DNA of 21,665 nucleotides from Coemansia sp. RSA 1804 (lineage: Eukaryota; Kickxellomycota; Kickxellomycetes; Kickxellales; Kickxellaceae), in assembly GCA_027578815.1 (NCBI GenBank), contig JANBTH010000299.1:1-21665 (forward strand), read 5' to 3'. Under the pieces are notes generated by a model. That model was given only the letters and a program-made list of their open reading frames with translations, was not told where the DNA came from and searched no databases. Position 1 is the stretch's first letter. Each line of letters opens with the position of its first letter. The position numbers were made by a program, and so were the translations under genes. This document shows, in pieces, positions 1-8,958 of the stretch.

Positions 1-2
1 TG

Positions 3-1463
3 GTTATGCTGCTTGTGAACTGGTCCTTTTGCGAGTCACATCGGTTGGGATATGACCCAGACATTGTATGCCACACAGAGCCCGACTACTACGAAATAAC
101 AGTTGACCAGGACGGGTCTCCAACAACGTACTACTCCAGAAGCGCAGTTGTTAGCGCAGAGCGCCTATTCGGCAGACACACGCGGTGCTTTGTTGCTAGC
201 ACAGATAAACCGGTGCCTGGAAGTGTTTTCAAACCAGATATTTTTATCAAGGATGCCTGGCCTGAAGCAGCGGAGGATACGGTCATTGACTATCGCGACG
301 AGAGCAGACATCTCCAGAGAATCAAGGAGGCGTTTTGTGGCGACGATAGCTTCAATGGCAAGTATCCCGAGTACCATGGTGGTGGGCGAGTAAAGATTGA
401 GCGTCATTTTGGAGGGGGAGGAGAAGGAGACGGTGAAGTAGCTGAGGACACCAGCATGTCGATACTCTCCACAAGCATTTGTGAACAGCTGGACCGCCAT
501 CCGCAGAGAAAAAGACCTCCGCTACGCGTTCACAAAAGGATATGCACAAAGGGCATTGGAAAACCGCTAAAGTTTGCAAACAGCGGACTGGAGATTATCT
601 GCATCCTGGCAGACGCAATGGAATGCCACTGGGAAATATACCAGCGCTGTGGGATTCTGCATCGGGACATATCCACCAACAACATTCTTTTCTCTGGAAG
701 CGGCAGCAGAGTCAAGGGCATGCTTATTGACTTTGACCATGCCATCTGCAAAAAGGACAAGGACATGGTCCGCAACTTTGAGCGAACAGGAACACTGCCC
801 TTTATGAGCATCAACAACCTGGAAGGCGGAAAGATAGAGCATTCGCTGCTGGACGACTGGGAGTCACTTATCTACATTATATGCTGGATCGGCACCTACG
901 GATGGAGAAGACAAGATACCGCCGTTAAGGAGCCTGATATTCCTGAACGCAGAATCGTATCAAAGCCGACAGAGTCTGGTGGTGGCAAGTCTCAGCGATC
1001 GGTGCGGGCAAATGAAGAGAAGGGTAGCCAGCCAAATAAGCCTGAATTCAAATGGATATCTAGATGGATTGATGGGATACTTTCTGTATGTGCGCGCAAT
1101 AAGCGATTGGATCTTCATGAAGAAGGATCATTTTTGGGGATTACAAAACAATTTGACAGCAGAGTTCCTTCGTATGAACATCTTGATTATCTTGCTCATG
1201 AGCTGCGCAAAGTTCTTATCGACAACCACAGCAACAAAAGCCAGAGAGGTACAGTCCTGCCCTTATTGAGAAGGAAAGACCCTTTTGCAACTTCTTCATC
1301 TCAAACTGAAGAACCTAGTCCAATTGATCCATTTGTAGAACGCCATAAGGATGCGGAAAACATAGCCAAAAGGCTGCTAGATACCTTGAAGGATATTGCA
1401 AAGAAGGCGAGGATGGTTTTAGAAAAGAAGGAAGAGGCGACCCGCGCTTTACCTTTCATTTAA
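3..1463 (+). CDS. FunK1-type protein kinase, 5'-truncated by window edge
   Basis: The reading frame is open to the left edge, so the true start may lie outside; residues are counted from the first visible Met at nucleotide 6. A protein-kinase catalytic loop HRDIS..NN lies at residues 219-226, with the metal-binding motif as DFD (242-244, in LIDFDHA) in place of DFG. GTLPFMS follows, then DDWESLIYIICWIGTYG. The upstream segment VFKPDIFIKDAW probably carries the ATP-binding lysine. HRDIS with NN, GTLPFMS and FIKDxW are the signature of FunK1, a kinase family known from fungi and expanded in several of them; substrates are unknown. Gly/Glu-rich linkers (about 127-147 and 320-345) and a Lys/Glu-rich helical tail (about 450-475) look disordered or coiled. 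All catalytic motifs are present, so it looks active. No signal peptide or membrane segment is seen in the visible part. Moderate GC, unlike the AT-rich gene that follows. Confidence 0.8.
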   Translation, partial: VMLLVNWSFCESHRLGYDPDIVCHTEPDYYEITVDQDGSPTTYYSRSAVVSAERLFGRHTRCFVASTDKPVPGSVFKPDIFIKDAWPEAAEDTVIDYRDESRHLQRIKEAFCGDDSFNGKYPEYHGGGRVKIERHFGGGGEGDGEVAEDTSMSILSTSICEQLDRHPQRKRPPLRVHKRICTKGIGKPLKFANSGLEIICILADAMECHWEIYQRCGILHRDISTNNILFSGSGSRVKGMLIDFDHAICKKDKDMVRNFERTGTLPFMSINNLEGGKIEHSLLDDWESLIYIICWIGTYGWRRQDTAVKEPDIPERRIVSKPTESGGGKSQRSVRANEEKGSQPNKPEFKWISRWIDGILSVCARNKRLDLHEEGSFLGITKQFDSRVPSYEHLDYLAHELRKVLIDNHSNKSQRGTVLPLLRRKDPFATSSSQTEEPSPIDPFVERHKDAENIAKRLLDTLKDIAKKARMVLEKKEEATRALPFI

Positions 1464-1512
1464 ACTTTTATTTAAAGTTGTATAAATTTATTAACTCTTC
1501 ACAAGAGTTAAT
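1463..1512. repeat. Two adjacent inverted repeats after the FunK1 stop
   Basis: AACTTT (1463-1468) pairs with AAAGTT (1474-1479) around a 5-base loop. ATTAACTCTT (1490-1499) pairs perfectly with AAGAGTTAAT (1503-1512) around CAC. They lie immediately 3' of the TAA stop (1461-1463). They could fold in the 3' UTR, but in an AT-rich fungal UTR this may be chance; no function is assigned. Confidence 0.5.
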
Positions 1513-2019
1513 TTATTACAAATCGAACATGCTGGATTGGCATTAATTGCTTCAACTGTTTAGTGGTAGAAGTCATACCAATAAACGTAAATGTTTATGA
1601 AATAGATACACAATAGTGGCAATTTGAACTACATATAGTTAAAGTATATTCTTTAGGAGGTTGTGAAGCAGTGTGTTAGAAGAAGAAAAGAGTGATAAAC
1701 GACATGTCAGGCTGCGTTGTTCCGCCTGTTTCAAGCCAGAATCAGCAAGTACAACATTTAGACATTTTTCTTGATATGGCTTTTGCATGTGGCCAAGAGC
1801 AACTCAGAAATAGAGTGAAATTTGTGCTAATGCCGTTATTTTCTAACATCTGGATGTTGTTTTAGGCATTTCACAATTCATTAGATAATGGTGATCTTTG
1901 CTTTTTTGTGAGGTTGTCAATTCTGTTGTAATGTCTTTGACACCACAATAGACATGACAACCACTTCTCTATTCCATTATTTTTAAGATATTAATTTTTA
2001 GCATACTTTTCTCCCCAAT
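1464..2019. other. Intergenic region: FunK1 3' flank and copy 1 promoter
   Basis: AT-rich stretch of 556 bases with no supported ORF. It begins with two small inverted repeats directly after the kinase stop codon. It ends with the promoter-proximal block shared with the other F-box-like copies (about 1954-2019). Nothing else is recognisable. Confidence 0.6.
1980..1991 (+). promoter_or_regulatory. Shared upstream element TTTTTAAGATAT, copy 1
   Basis: The 12-base string TTTTTAAGATAT ends 28 bases before the ATG of copy 1. The same 12 bases occur upstream of both other paralogs in the same orientation relative to the gene. In copies 1 and 2 it sits in a longer conserved block (1954-2019 here). 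It could be a core-promoter or TATA-like element, or simply inherited with the duplication. Confidence 0.45.
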
Positions 2020-3645
2020 ATGGTTCACATAAACGACCTCGATACTCCGATACTCTATCGCATTCTCTGTCTTGCGTCGGGTAGACTGGCTGAGAATATT
2101 GACGAGTGGAAACTAAATCTTCCCTTTCTTCAGGTGTGTACCAAGTGGTATGGCTTGTTTAAAAGCTATGTGTTTTCCCAGGGCTTTATTGAAATTAACA
2201 GACCAGCCAGCAGTGAAGACTCAGATAGTAACTTTAGAATTAGCTGTGTCTACTATGCTGACAATGTCATTGCTTGCAGGTCTAACCTTGGCATCATCAC
2301 TGGACGTGACAGGTACAACTGTGACTGCATGTCTACAGTAAAAGTAAAAGTTCTTCACCATATTCATATCAGCCAGTATGCCCATGTTTTGAAGAATCTT
2401 TTAGCACTTGGTGTGGGTTATTGGTTAAATCTATCATTCCTTTCGTTTACAGCCTATTATAATTTTGACAATACTTTTCTGTCTAAAGAGATGGGCCTAG
2501 ATACAATTTCAGCAGCAGCTTCAAACTACATCCACAATTTCCAAAACAGACTCCCAAATATTACCCACTTAGACGTGTACATAAATAAGGATTTTCTTTT
2601 GAGAACAACGCTTTCCATCCTCATCAACCACTACGCACCTCGTTTGCAACATTTACAGCTTTATAATTTATTTAAATCTCCTTTACCAGCATTCTCAACC
2701 GAATTGACATCGCTCTCATTGAGCCTTAAAGATTCTACACATTACCATCCTTCTCTTTACGCCAAATCACTCCAGTACTTAAGATTTAACAACATATCTA
2801 GTAGCAGCTTTTCGTGGTGGATATTCCATGACTTTACAACGCCTGGGCGCATAGAGTTTACAAATTTAAAAACACTTGATCTGTACTATCAAATGCAAAC
2901 GAATGAGGAAAGAGAGCTTTCAGAAAAGCACTCAAAACAGACTAGGCCTTACGGATCACACATGCTCCAATTTCCTAAACTCCACAATTTAACTTTAGTG
3001 GGTTTTCCAGTGGATTGTGATGTATTTTATACTGATACAATACCCACGCATTTGGAGAAATTGAGTATTCGAGGAAATTGCGATTCAGTTACTGCTGCTA
3101 GTAGATTACGGCTTACAAGCGTTAACGAAATGTTCATTAGAGTATTTGAAGAGGAAACATTGAACAATGAGTTCTACATTGCAGCAGACCGTTATTTTGG
3201 ATACACAAGGATTGGAGTCACCTGTACAGTCGATTTCAATTTATCTATTGATGTTAAACGGACAGTTTCCTGGGTGAATGTTACTCATCTAGAACTTCAT
3301 AGAATTAGATTCGACGAACTGCTGCAACATATTCCCAACTTTTACAAGCTTCAAGATCTTTCTGTTCACAATATTTATCTAAGTGACGAATGCCTGACAA
3401 TTATTCAATCAGGACTTGAGGAGGAGGAACAAGGCAAATTTGAACTGCTCGATACTAGGATTGAATATCTTCAGATGCGCCGTGTCGAACCAGGTAATCC
3501 ACATCATCTCCTTGCCGTTCTTAATCATTTACTGTTACGAATAGCAACTTTGAAGGAGGTCGGAACAATGGAAGCGCTAAAGTCAAGCTTTTTGTTAGAA
3601 AAGTTTCGCTGTAGTTTTTATTTTGATTGGTTGCAAGATAACTGA
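2020..3645 (+). CDS. F-box-like/LRR-like protein, paralog copy 1
   Basis: Complete 541-residue ORF from ATG 2020. The N-terminus (residues 4-56, DLDxxILYRILCLAS...LPFLQVCTKWYxLFKS) has the hydrophobic spacing of a divergent F-box, ending in the VC.KWY pattern common in fungal F-box proteins. The rest has irregular Leu-rich segments (for example LTSLSLSL, LKTLDLYY, LHNLTLVG, LEKLSIRG) suggesting an LRR-like solenoid. F-box proteins usually link a substrate to an SCF ubiquitin ligase through Skp1; that role is inferred only. Two blocks are nearly invariant among the three copies: CRSNLGIITGRD..NCDC (86-103) and PVDCDVFYTDT (330-340). No signal peptide or membrane segment. AT-rich, unlike ATG15 downstream. 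The start is fixed by alignment with the other two copies and by homologous upstream DNA. F-box assignment is moderate; paralogy with copies 2 and 3 is certain. Confidence 0.65.
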   Translation: MVHINDLDTPILYRILCLASGRLAENIDEWKLNLPFLQVCTKWYGLFKSYVFSQGFIEINRPASSEDSDSNFRISCVYYADNVIACRSNLGIITGRDRYNCDCMSTVKVKVLHHIHISQYAHVLKNLLALGVGYWLNLSFLSFTAYYNFDNTFLSKEMGLDTISAAASNYIHNFQNRLPNITHLDVYINKDFLLRTTLSILINHYAPRLQHLQLYNLFKSPLPAFSTELTSLSLSLKDSTHYHPSLYAKSLQYLRFNNISSSSFSWWIFHDFTTPGRIEFTNLKTLDLYYQMQTNEERELSEKHSKQTRPYGSHMLQFPKLHNLTLVGFPVDCDVFYTDTIPTHLEKLSIRGNCDSVTAASRLRLTSVNEMFIRVFEEETLNNEFYIAADRYFGYTRIGVTCTVDFNLSIDVKRTVSWVNVTHLELHRIRFDELLQHIPNFYKLQDLSVHNIYLSDECLTIIQSGLEEEEQGKFELLDTRIEYLQMRRVEPGNPHHLLAVLNHLLLRIATLKEVGTMEALKSSFLLEKFRCSFYFDWLQDN

Positions 3646-4676
3646 TTTTTTGTAATGAAATTATATGATTCTCTGGACAGATCTTATTAAAGAATTCCTC
3701 CATATTTACAGTTACTGTAATCTGTTAAGGGCATTGGTAAGTACTTACCTAATGCCAGTGCTAGCGCAAAGGACAATTGGAATTACAGGAGGAAATCAGA
3801 TTCATTTGTTCTGTATAAAAAACAAGTGTGTTGTTGAAAGTGTTAATAGTTCATATATATGGGCTTCAGTGTCTAGCATCCGCGGTTATGCTTGTAAATT
3901 GGATGAATGCCTCCAGAAATTTGTGGTGAGGGTGCTGCTGTTTTTGCATTGTGAAATTTCAAGATATTTTGCCATTAGTAAATAATAAGAGAGAAATGTT
4001 TATTCTACGAGACCTTTCTTTCCATCTACAAAACCCCAAGTGTCTCACCAGTGTGTGCTTTGGCAGAACAGCAACACCGGCGGACATTTATGACGAGCGT
4101 GAGGATAAAATGTGACCTGTTCAGCCGAGAGATATTAATACAATAATATAAGAACATTGCACTTTTCCGCCGGCTATCCGCAGAATAATGGCAGGTCTTT
4201 TTGTTGCAAAGTCAGTGGACAAATGGGGAACAGCCACAGTGGGTATTTCGGCGTTAATATGTGTTTGAAAAAAGCAGTCGGCTTTCAGTACGGAATCGAC
4301 GTCACATGCTCACTTCCCCCTTTTTTCTCATCACAGATCACGCACGCAACTCTCAGTTGTTAGCATTCTCAGTGGGATGGAAAACATTGCTTGAGCTTTG
4401 TACTCTTTTTTTCTTTTCTTTTCTTTCTGTCCCTCGGTTTTATTTTATTTGGTTCAAGCAGCACATTTATTTAGACAAATCTACCTCTTCTTTTTCTTTT
4501 GCACTTTTTTCTTATTTTGATAGCTATCTTGCATTATTATATTATTTTGTATTTTATATTATATTCCACATTATCGGCATTGCACGACCCAGCTGTTTGA
4601 AGGTCATTTTAGAAGAAGCGGCGATAGTAAACGCTTAAACTTCATTTATACTTTTTTCTTTTTTGAACGCAGACAA
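3646..4676. other. Intergenic region upstream of ATG15
   Basis: About 1 kb. The first half is AT-rich flank of copy 1. From about 4380 it becomes T/C-rich with an imperfect TTCTT repeat (about 4411-4427), and very AT-rich around 4530-4570. The short ORFs here resemble nothing known and have low-complexity composition, so I do not call them. The last bases before the ATG15 start, a T/C tract ending in GCAG (about 4650-4672), look like an intron acceptor, so a 5'-UTR intron is possible but unproven. Confidence 0.5.
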
Positions 4677-6482
4677 ATGGGAAGAGCAGAGGAGGGAGAG
4701 AATGGCATTGGAGGACGCCAGAGCCAACATGAACAGCAAGCGGGCGGGGTGTGGAAGGTCTTGCGGCTGGCGGTAGCTGGCGGACTAGCGCTGACGCTCA
4801 TTGCAGGGTACTTTGGAGGACCAATCCAGATGATTCCGTGGAGGCCAGACAGAAGCGGCGGACAGCCATCGACGACGCCTGTTCTGCAGCTGCGCGAAGT
4901 GTACGTGCAGTCGATGCCACGGCCGCCTTCGTCGCTTGTAGCGCTGTCGAGTCAGGGCACACAGGCGGGAAAGGCGGCGCTGCGGTCGTGGTACGATGAC
5001 CAGGCGTCGATGGCCCGCACGCATGGATACAGCTTCCCGTACAGGCTCTCGCACTGGAAGGCCGACGCCAGCGAGCTGACTGACGGTGGCAGTGGCCAAG
5101 GTGGCCGGTCTGTGCTTGCTAGGGTCTGGACTGCCGCTGGTGTGCAGATACAAAGACTGTGGGTGGCGCTTGGTGGCGGCTCGTCTTCACAGCTGGCTGG
5201 CAGCAGCGCAGACTATGCCGACGCGTACTCGCGGCCGGATTCGCAGTACACGATGTCGTTTGCACGCAACGACCAGCCAATGGAGCCGATGAGGATATCT
5301 TCGGCAGACGGCAGCGTCAGGGCGCTGGAGGGCGCTGGCGAAGGGCTGGAGACTGTGGCGGCCAGGGGAACCAGCAGGATGCTGCAGCGGATGCGCGCGC
5401 AGTACCTGGAGAGCGAGCACGGACGGCGGCACAGCTACTGGTCGGCGTCGCCGGTGCGCGGGATGGATGTAGAGGGGCCGGATCCGGAGCCAGCGCCAAA
5501 GGACCCGGTGATGGGCAAGTGGGACTACTACATCGAGGACGGGCTGCTTGTGCCCAACGTCACGGACAAGAAGACGCTGGTGCATCTGGCGCGCATGGCG
5601 GCCAACGCGTACCAGCCAAGCGACTCTGACACGTGGGAGCAGCTGGGCGAGCGGTGGGACACGCACAAGTCGTTCGGGTGGGGCAGCGACGGACTGCGCG
5701 GGCACGTGTTTGCTGACAAGGATAACAGCACCGTTGTGCTCTCCATCAAGGGCACGTCGTCTGCGTTCTTCTTGGGAGGCGGATCCGAGACGTCGGAGCG
5801 CGACAAGTACAACGACAACCGGCTTTTCTCGTGCTGCTGCGCCTATGTTGACTTTACGTGGTCGACCGTGTGCGGCTGCCACATGTCCGGCTCAAAGTGC
5901 AACGCCACGTGTCTGCGCAATGAGATCAACGACGAGGCCGCCGACAACTACTTCTTTGCGGCTGCGCAGATCTTTATGGACGTTTCCAAGCGCTACAGCA
6001 AGTCCGATATCGTGCTGACGGGCCACTCGCTCGGCGGGTCGGTGGTAGCGCTTCTGGGGCTGACGTTTGGCGTGCCCGTGGTGGCCTTCGAGACTCCCGG
6101 CGACAAGCTGGCGTCAAAGCGGCTGCATCTGCCGCAGGCGCCCGCCGTCGCCATGGATCGCATTCCGCTGTTCCACATCGGCAACACGGCGGACCCGGTG
6201 TTTATGGGCGTCTGCGGGGGGCGCACGTCGTCGTGCTACTACGCCGGCTACGCGCTGGAGTCGATGTGCCACAACGGCCGCCAGCTTGTGTTCGACACCG
6301 TTGCGCAGCGCGGATGGCGCCTGGATATCCGCCACCACCGCATCAACGAGGCCATCTACCTTGTCTTTGAGCCCTGGGGCAACTTTGACCCCGAAGAGCG
6401 CTTCCCGATGCTGGAGCTCGATGACGAGAACTGCACTGACTGTGGCTTGTGGAAGTTCATTGACGAAAAGTCGCCGCAATAG
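4677..6482 (+). CDS. ATG15: Atg15, vacuolar autophagic-body phospholipase
   Basis: 601-residue ORF from ATG 4677. Atg15 is the membrane-anchored lipase that reaches the vacuole through the multivesicular-body route and breaks down autophagic and MVB vesicle membranes. A single N-terminal signal-anchor helix lies at about 26-45 (VWKVLRLAVAGGLALTLIAGY). A long variable lumenal linker follows, then the lipase domain from about 276 (GKWDYYIEDGLLVP). The nucleophile elbow GHSLGG is at 449-454 (Ser451), with Asp506 (NTADPVFMG) and His554 (RHHRIN) as probable triad members; the spacings of 55 and 48 agree with the yeast enzyme as I recall it. The Cys-rich stretch FSCCCAYVDFTW...CGCHMSG (about 382-406) and the final CTDCGLWKF also match the family. 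It lacks the longer Ser/Thr-rich tail of the yeast protein and has a longer N-terminal linker. GC-rich, single coding exon. KEX1 follows on the same strand after about 0.5 kb. Confidence 0.94.
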   Translation: MGRAEEGENGIGGRQSQHEQQAGGVWKVLRLAVAGGLALTLIAGYFGGPIQMIPWRPDRSGGQPSTTPVLQLREVYVQSMPRPPSSLVALSSQGTQAGKAALRSWYDDQASMARTHGYSFPYRLSHWKADASELTDGGSGQGGRSVLARVWTAAGVQIQRLWVALGGGSSSQLAGSSADYADAYSRPDSQYTMSFARNDQPMEPMRISSADGSVRALEGAGEGLETVAARGTSRMLQRMRAQYLESEHGRRHSYWSASPVRGMDVEGPDPEPAPKDPVMGKWDYYIEDGLLVPNVTDKKTLVHLARMAANAYQPSDSDTWEQLGERWDTHKSFGWGSDGLRGHVFADKDNSTVVLSIKGTSSAFFLGGGSETSERDKYNDNRLFSCCCAYVDFTWSTVCGCHMSGSKCNATCLRNEINDEAADNYFFAAAQIFMDVSKRYSKSDIVLTGHSLGGSVVALLGLTFGVPVVAFETPGDKLASKRLHLPQAPAVAMDRIPLFHIGNTADPVFMGVCGGRTSSCYYAGYALESMCHNGRQLVFDTVAQRGWRLDIRHHRINEAIYLVFEPWGNFDPEERFPMLELDDENCTDCGLWKFIDEKSPQ

Positions 6483-6976
6483 AGCCCGCGCCACAGTCCA
6501 TTGTTCTGCTGCCAGCTCTCTCAGTCTCTCTTTCTCTGGGCTTGGTCTGCCTTGTAGAATTTCTTTTTGGGTGTCTATTTCTCTCTTACCATGTGGCTGG
6601 GGGCACTAGGGCTATGCCGGCCTGTTGCTAAACCTTTGTTTGTCAATAACAATATGGAAGTAGCGCTTTCTTTTATCGCGGCGGTGCTTGAATGCCAAGT
6701 CCGTGGTCGATGCAACAGGAACTGCATGCCTTTTTTTCTCCATCTCTTTCCATTTTTCTCTTTATGGTTATTATTCTTGCTCCTTTCTTTTTTTCCCTCC
6801 GCCCACTTTGCGTCTATAATTTTTAAGAGGACTAAAGCTAGAAACAAATATTATCCACCCCTTTTTTCTGTAATTACTTTTTGTTTGAACCTATTATATT
6901 TATATTTGTAGAGCATTATTTCCCTTGCATAAATTCAACCACGTACCGCTAATACACTTACTCTATTCCCTTCGCC
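6483..6976. other. Intergenic region ATG15-KEX1, possible hidden KEX1 exon
   Basis: 494 bases holding the ATG15 3' UTR and the KEX1 promoter. A T/C-rich part encodes a hydrophobic run if read from ATG 6726 (MPFFLHLF..., about 30 residues). It could be the missing KEX1 signal peptide, but pyrimidine-rich UTR sequence gives such runs by chance. I found no convincing donor/acceptor pair that joins it in frame to the exon at 6977. Confidence 0.4.
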
Positions 6977-8958
6977 ATGCCATCCATAAAAAGAGACGAC
7001 GCCTCCACTGACGCTGCTCCGCCCCTCCCTGACAAGAGCAAATTTACTGTTGGCGACATTCCATTCCAGGATGACCCGCACTTTCAGTCGCTAAAGCAGT
7101 ACGCCGGGTAAGTGCGCAAAGATGGGCTTTGAAAGCTAGCTGTGTCTGGTGTCTCTCATGCAGAATGTAAACTAAGACTAACTAGGTTTTTTTTTCAATG
7201 CAACGTGGTTCCTGTTAATTATGACGGTTCTGTAGGCAGATCCCTATGCAGGGCGACAAGGACGTCATGTTCTTCTGGCTAGTGGCAAACGCAACCAACA
7301 CACAGAACCAGGACAAGCTGCTGATATGGCTGAACGGCGGTCCCGGATGCACCAGTCTCGATGGGCTGTTTATGGAGAACGGTCCATACAAGTTCGACGG
7401 TCCCAACAGACTAAAGTTCCGCGACTACAGTCTGACCCAGCAGTTCGACGTGCTATACATCGACCAGCCCTTTGGAACCGGATTCAGTGTAGCCGATGTC
7501 GCAGACTACAAGACATCGTTCAAGGATGTCTCGCTGACTCTGGTGAGCTTTCTGGAAAAGTTCTACGCCATCTTTCCAGAGTACCGGCAGCGGCAGCTGT
7601 ATATTTCGGGGGAATCGGAGGCTGGCACGTACATCCCGTACGTGGCCAACGATATTCTCCAGATGCCCGAGGCCGACAGGTTCAATCTGGGCGGCCTGAT
7701 GATTGGCAACGGCTGGATCGATCCGTACCCGATGTACATGTCGTATCTGGACATCCTGAGGAGCCGCAATCTCCTGGATGGCAACGTGGAGAAGAAGGTG
7801 TTGAAGCTGATGGATCTGTGCACTCGCGAGTATAACCGCGCCCCACAGCCTGTCCACACCGACGTCTGTGAGCGCATTCCCTCGGTGTTTCTGGACGAGG
7901 GTGGCCCGTCGCCCGGGATGTGCTACAACCAGTACGACCTGCGGCTGACGGACACGCAGCCAGCCTGCGGGATGAACTGGCCGCCAGAGGTCGGCCTGTT
8001 CACGCAGTACTTTAACCGCAAGGACGTGCAGCGCTCGATCAATGTGCCCGACGGGATGGCGCCGGCCCACTGGACCGAGTGCAACAACATGCCGAACACC
8101 AAGCTCAGATCCGACACGTCGCCGCCTGCGGTCAGTTTCATGAACGCGATTCTAGACCATATCCCGGTTCTTCTGTTTGTCGGCAAGGACGACTACATGT
8201 GCAACCACATTGGGATGGAGTGGTCGATCTCCAATCTGACGTGGGCCGGGTCCACGGGGTTCACCGGAAAGTCCAAGGTTGCCGACTGGACGATCGACGG
8301 CTCGGTTGTTGGGACCGTGCAGTCCGAGCGCGGACTCACCTACGCCCTGATCAACGATGCGTCGCATATGGTTGGTGTCGATAGACCGCGCGAGGTCCTC
8401 GATCTGTTCTCGGCCTTCACCAACGCCTCGACCGCCAACCTCCCCTTCGCCTCGTCGTTCCGCAAGGGCCAGGACGCGCCGTCGCCCATCAGCGGTGCTC
8501 CCCCACTGTCGTCTCCGGATTCCCAGGAGAACACCGCCCTGGTTGTAGGGAAATGGGTCGGCCTGTGCCTCCTCTTCGTCCTTGCCCTGTTCTTCCTCCT
8601 CTGCTTCCTGTTCCGCAAGCGCCTGTACTCGTGGTGGCTGCGGCACCGCGGCTACTCCAGTGGCAGCAGCGATGACGCGCGGAGGAGGACCGACGCGGAC
8701 GGCTTGGTTGCGGATAGGGGCCGTGGTCGGCGCACCGGTTACGGCCGCATGTTGAGCGAGGACGAGCTTGACGATGCCTTTATGATGAGCGAGTTTGCGT
8801 TCCCCAAGCTGCCAAAGTCCCGCCCCAACGTCGATGTCGAGGGGTTGCTTCTTGACGATGACCCGGCGTCTAGTCCCGACGAGGATATGAGCGCCACTGC
8901 TACTGTTAGGAGCACCGCTAATAACACTAATTCCAGTTCGCCCTCGGCGCATCATTGA
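6977..8958 (+). CDS. KEX1: Kex1-type pheromone-processing carboxypeptidase (S10), two exons
   Basis: Serine carboxypeptidase that trims C-terminal Lys/Arg after Kex2 cleavage in the late Golgi. Model: exon 1 6977-7107, intron 7108-7235, exon 2 7236-8958; 617 residues. The join restores QYAG|QIPMQGDKD, matching the family's conserved YAGxIP segment. Further motifs are WLNGGPGCTSLDG, IDQPFGTGFS, GNGWIDPYPM and CGMNWP. Triad in this numbering: Ser171 in GESEAG, Asp363 in GKDDYMCN, His421 in DASHMVGVD. A transmembrane helix at about 485-503 (VGLCLLFVLALFFLLCFLF) is followed by a basic then acidic cytosolic tail of about 114 residues, as in Kex1 rather than soluble CPY. Oddities: the nucleophile motif is GESEAG where the family has GESYAG, and the N-terminus lacks a signal peptide, so a 5' exon is probably missing (an in-frame TAA at 6950 blocks simple extension). 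GC-rich. It converges on copy 2, with 62 bases between the stops. Confidence 0.9.
7108..7235 (+). other. KEX1: Intron in KEX1
   Basis: Donor GTAAGT (7108-7113), branch-point-like CTAAC (7178-7182), T-rich tract, acceptor TAG (7233-7235); 128 bases. It splits a Gly codon after its second base. Removing it keeps the frame and joins the conserved YAG/QIP segment. Confidence 0.88.

Noticed and set aside
3665..3985. 106-codon ORF after copy 1
   Set aside because: AT-rich, no motif, lies in the 3' flank of copy 1 and has no counterpart in the flanks of copies 2 and 3.
4411..4427. TTCTT repeat upstream of ATG15 as a specific regulatory element
   Set aside because: Similar T/C runs occur before several genes here; nothing distinguishes it from an ordinary fungal pyrimidine-rich leader.
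5187..5882. Long minus-strand ORFs opposite ATG15
   Set aside because: Shadow frames caused by the high GC3 of ATG15; Arg/His/Pro/Ala-rich and without motifs.
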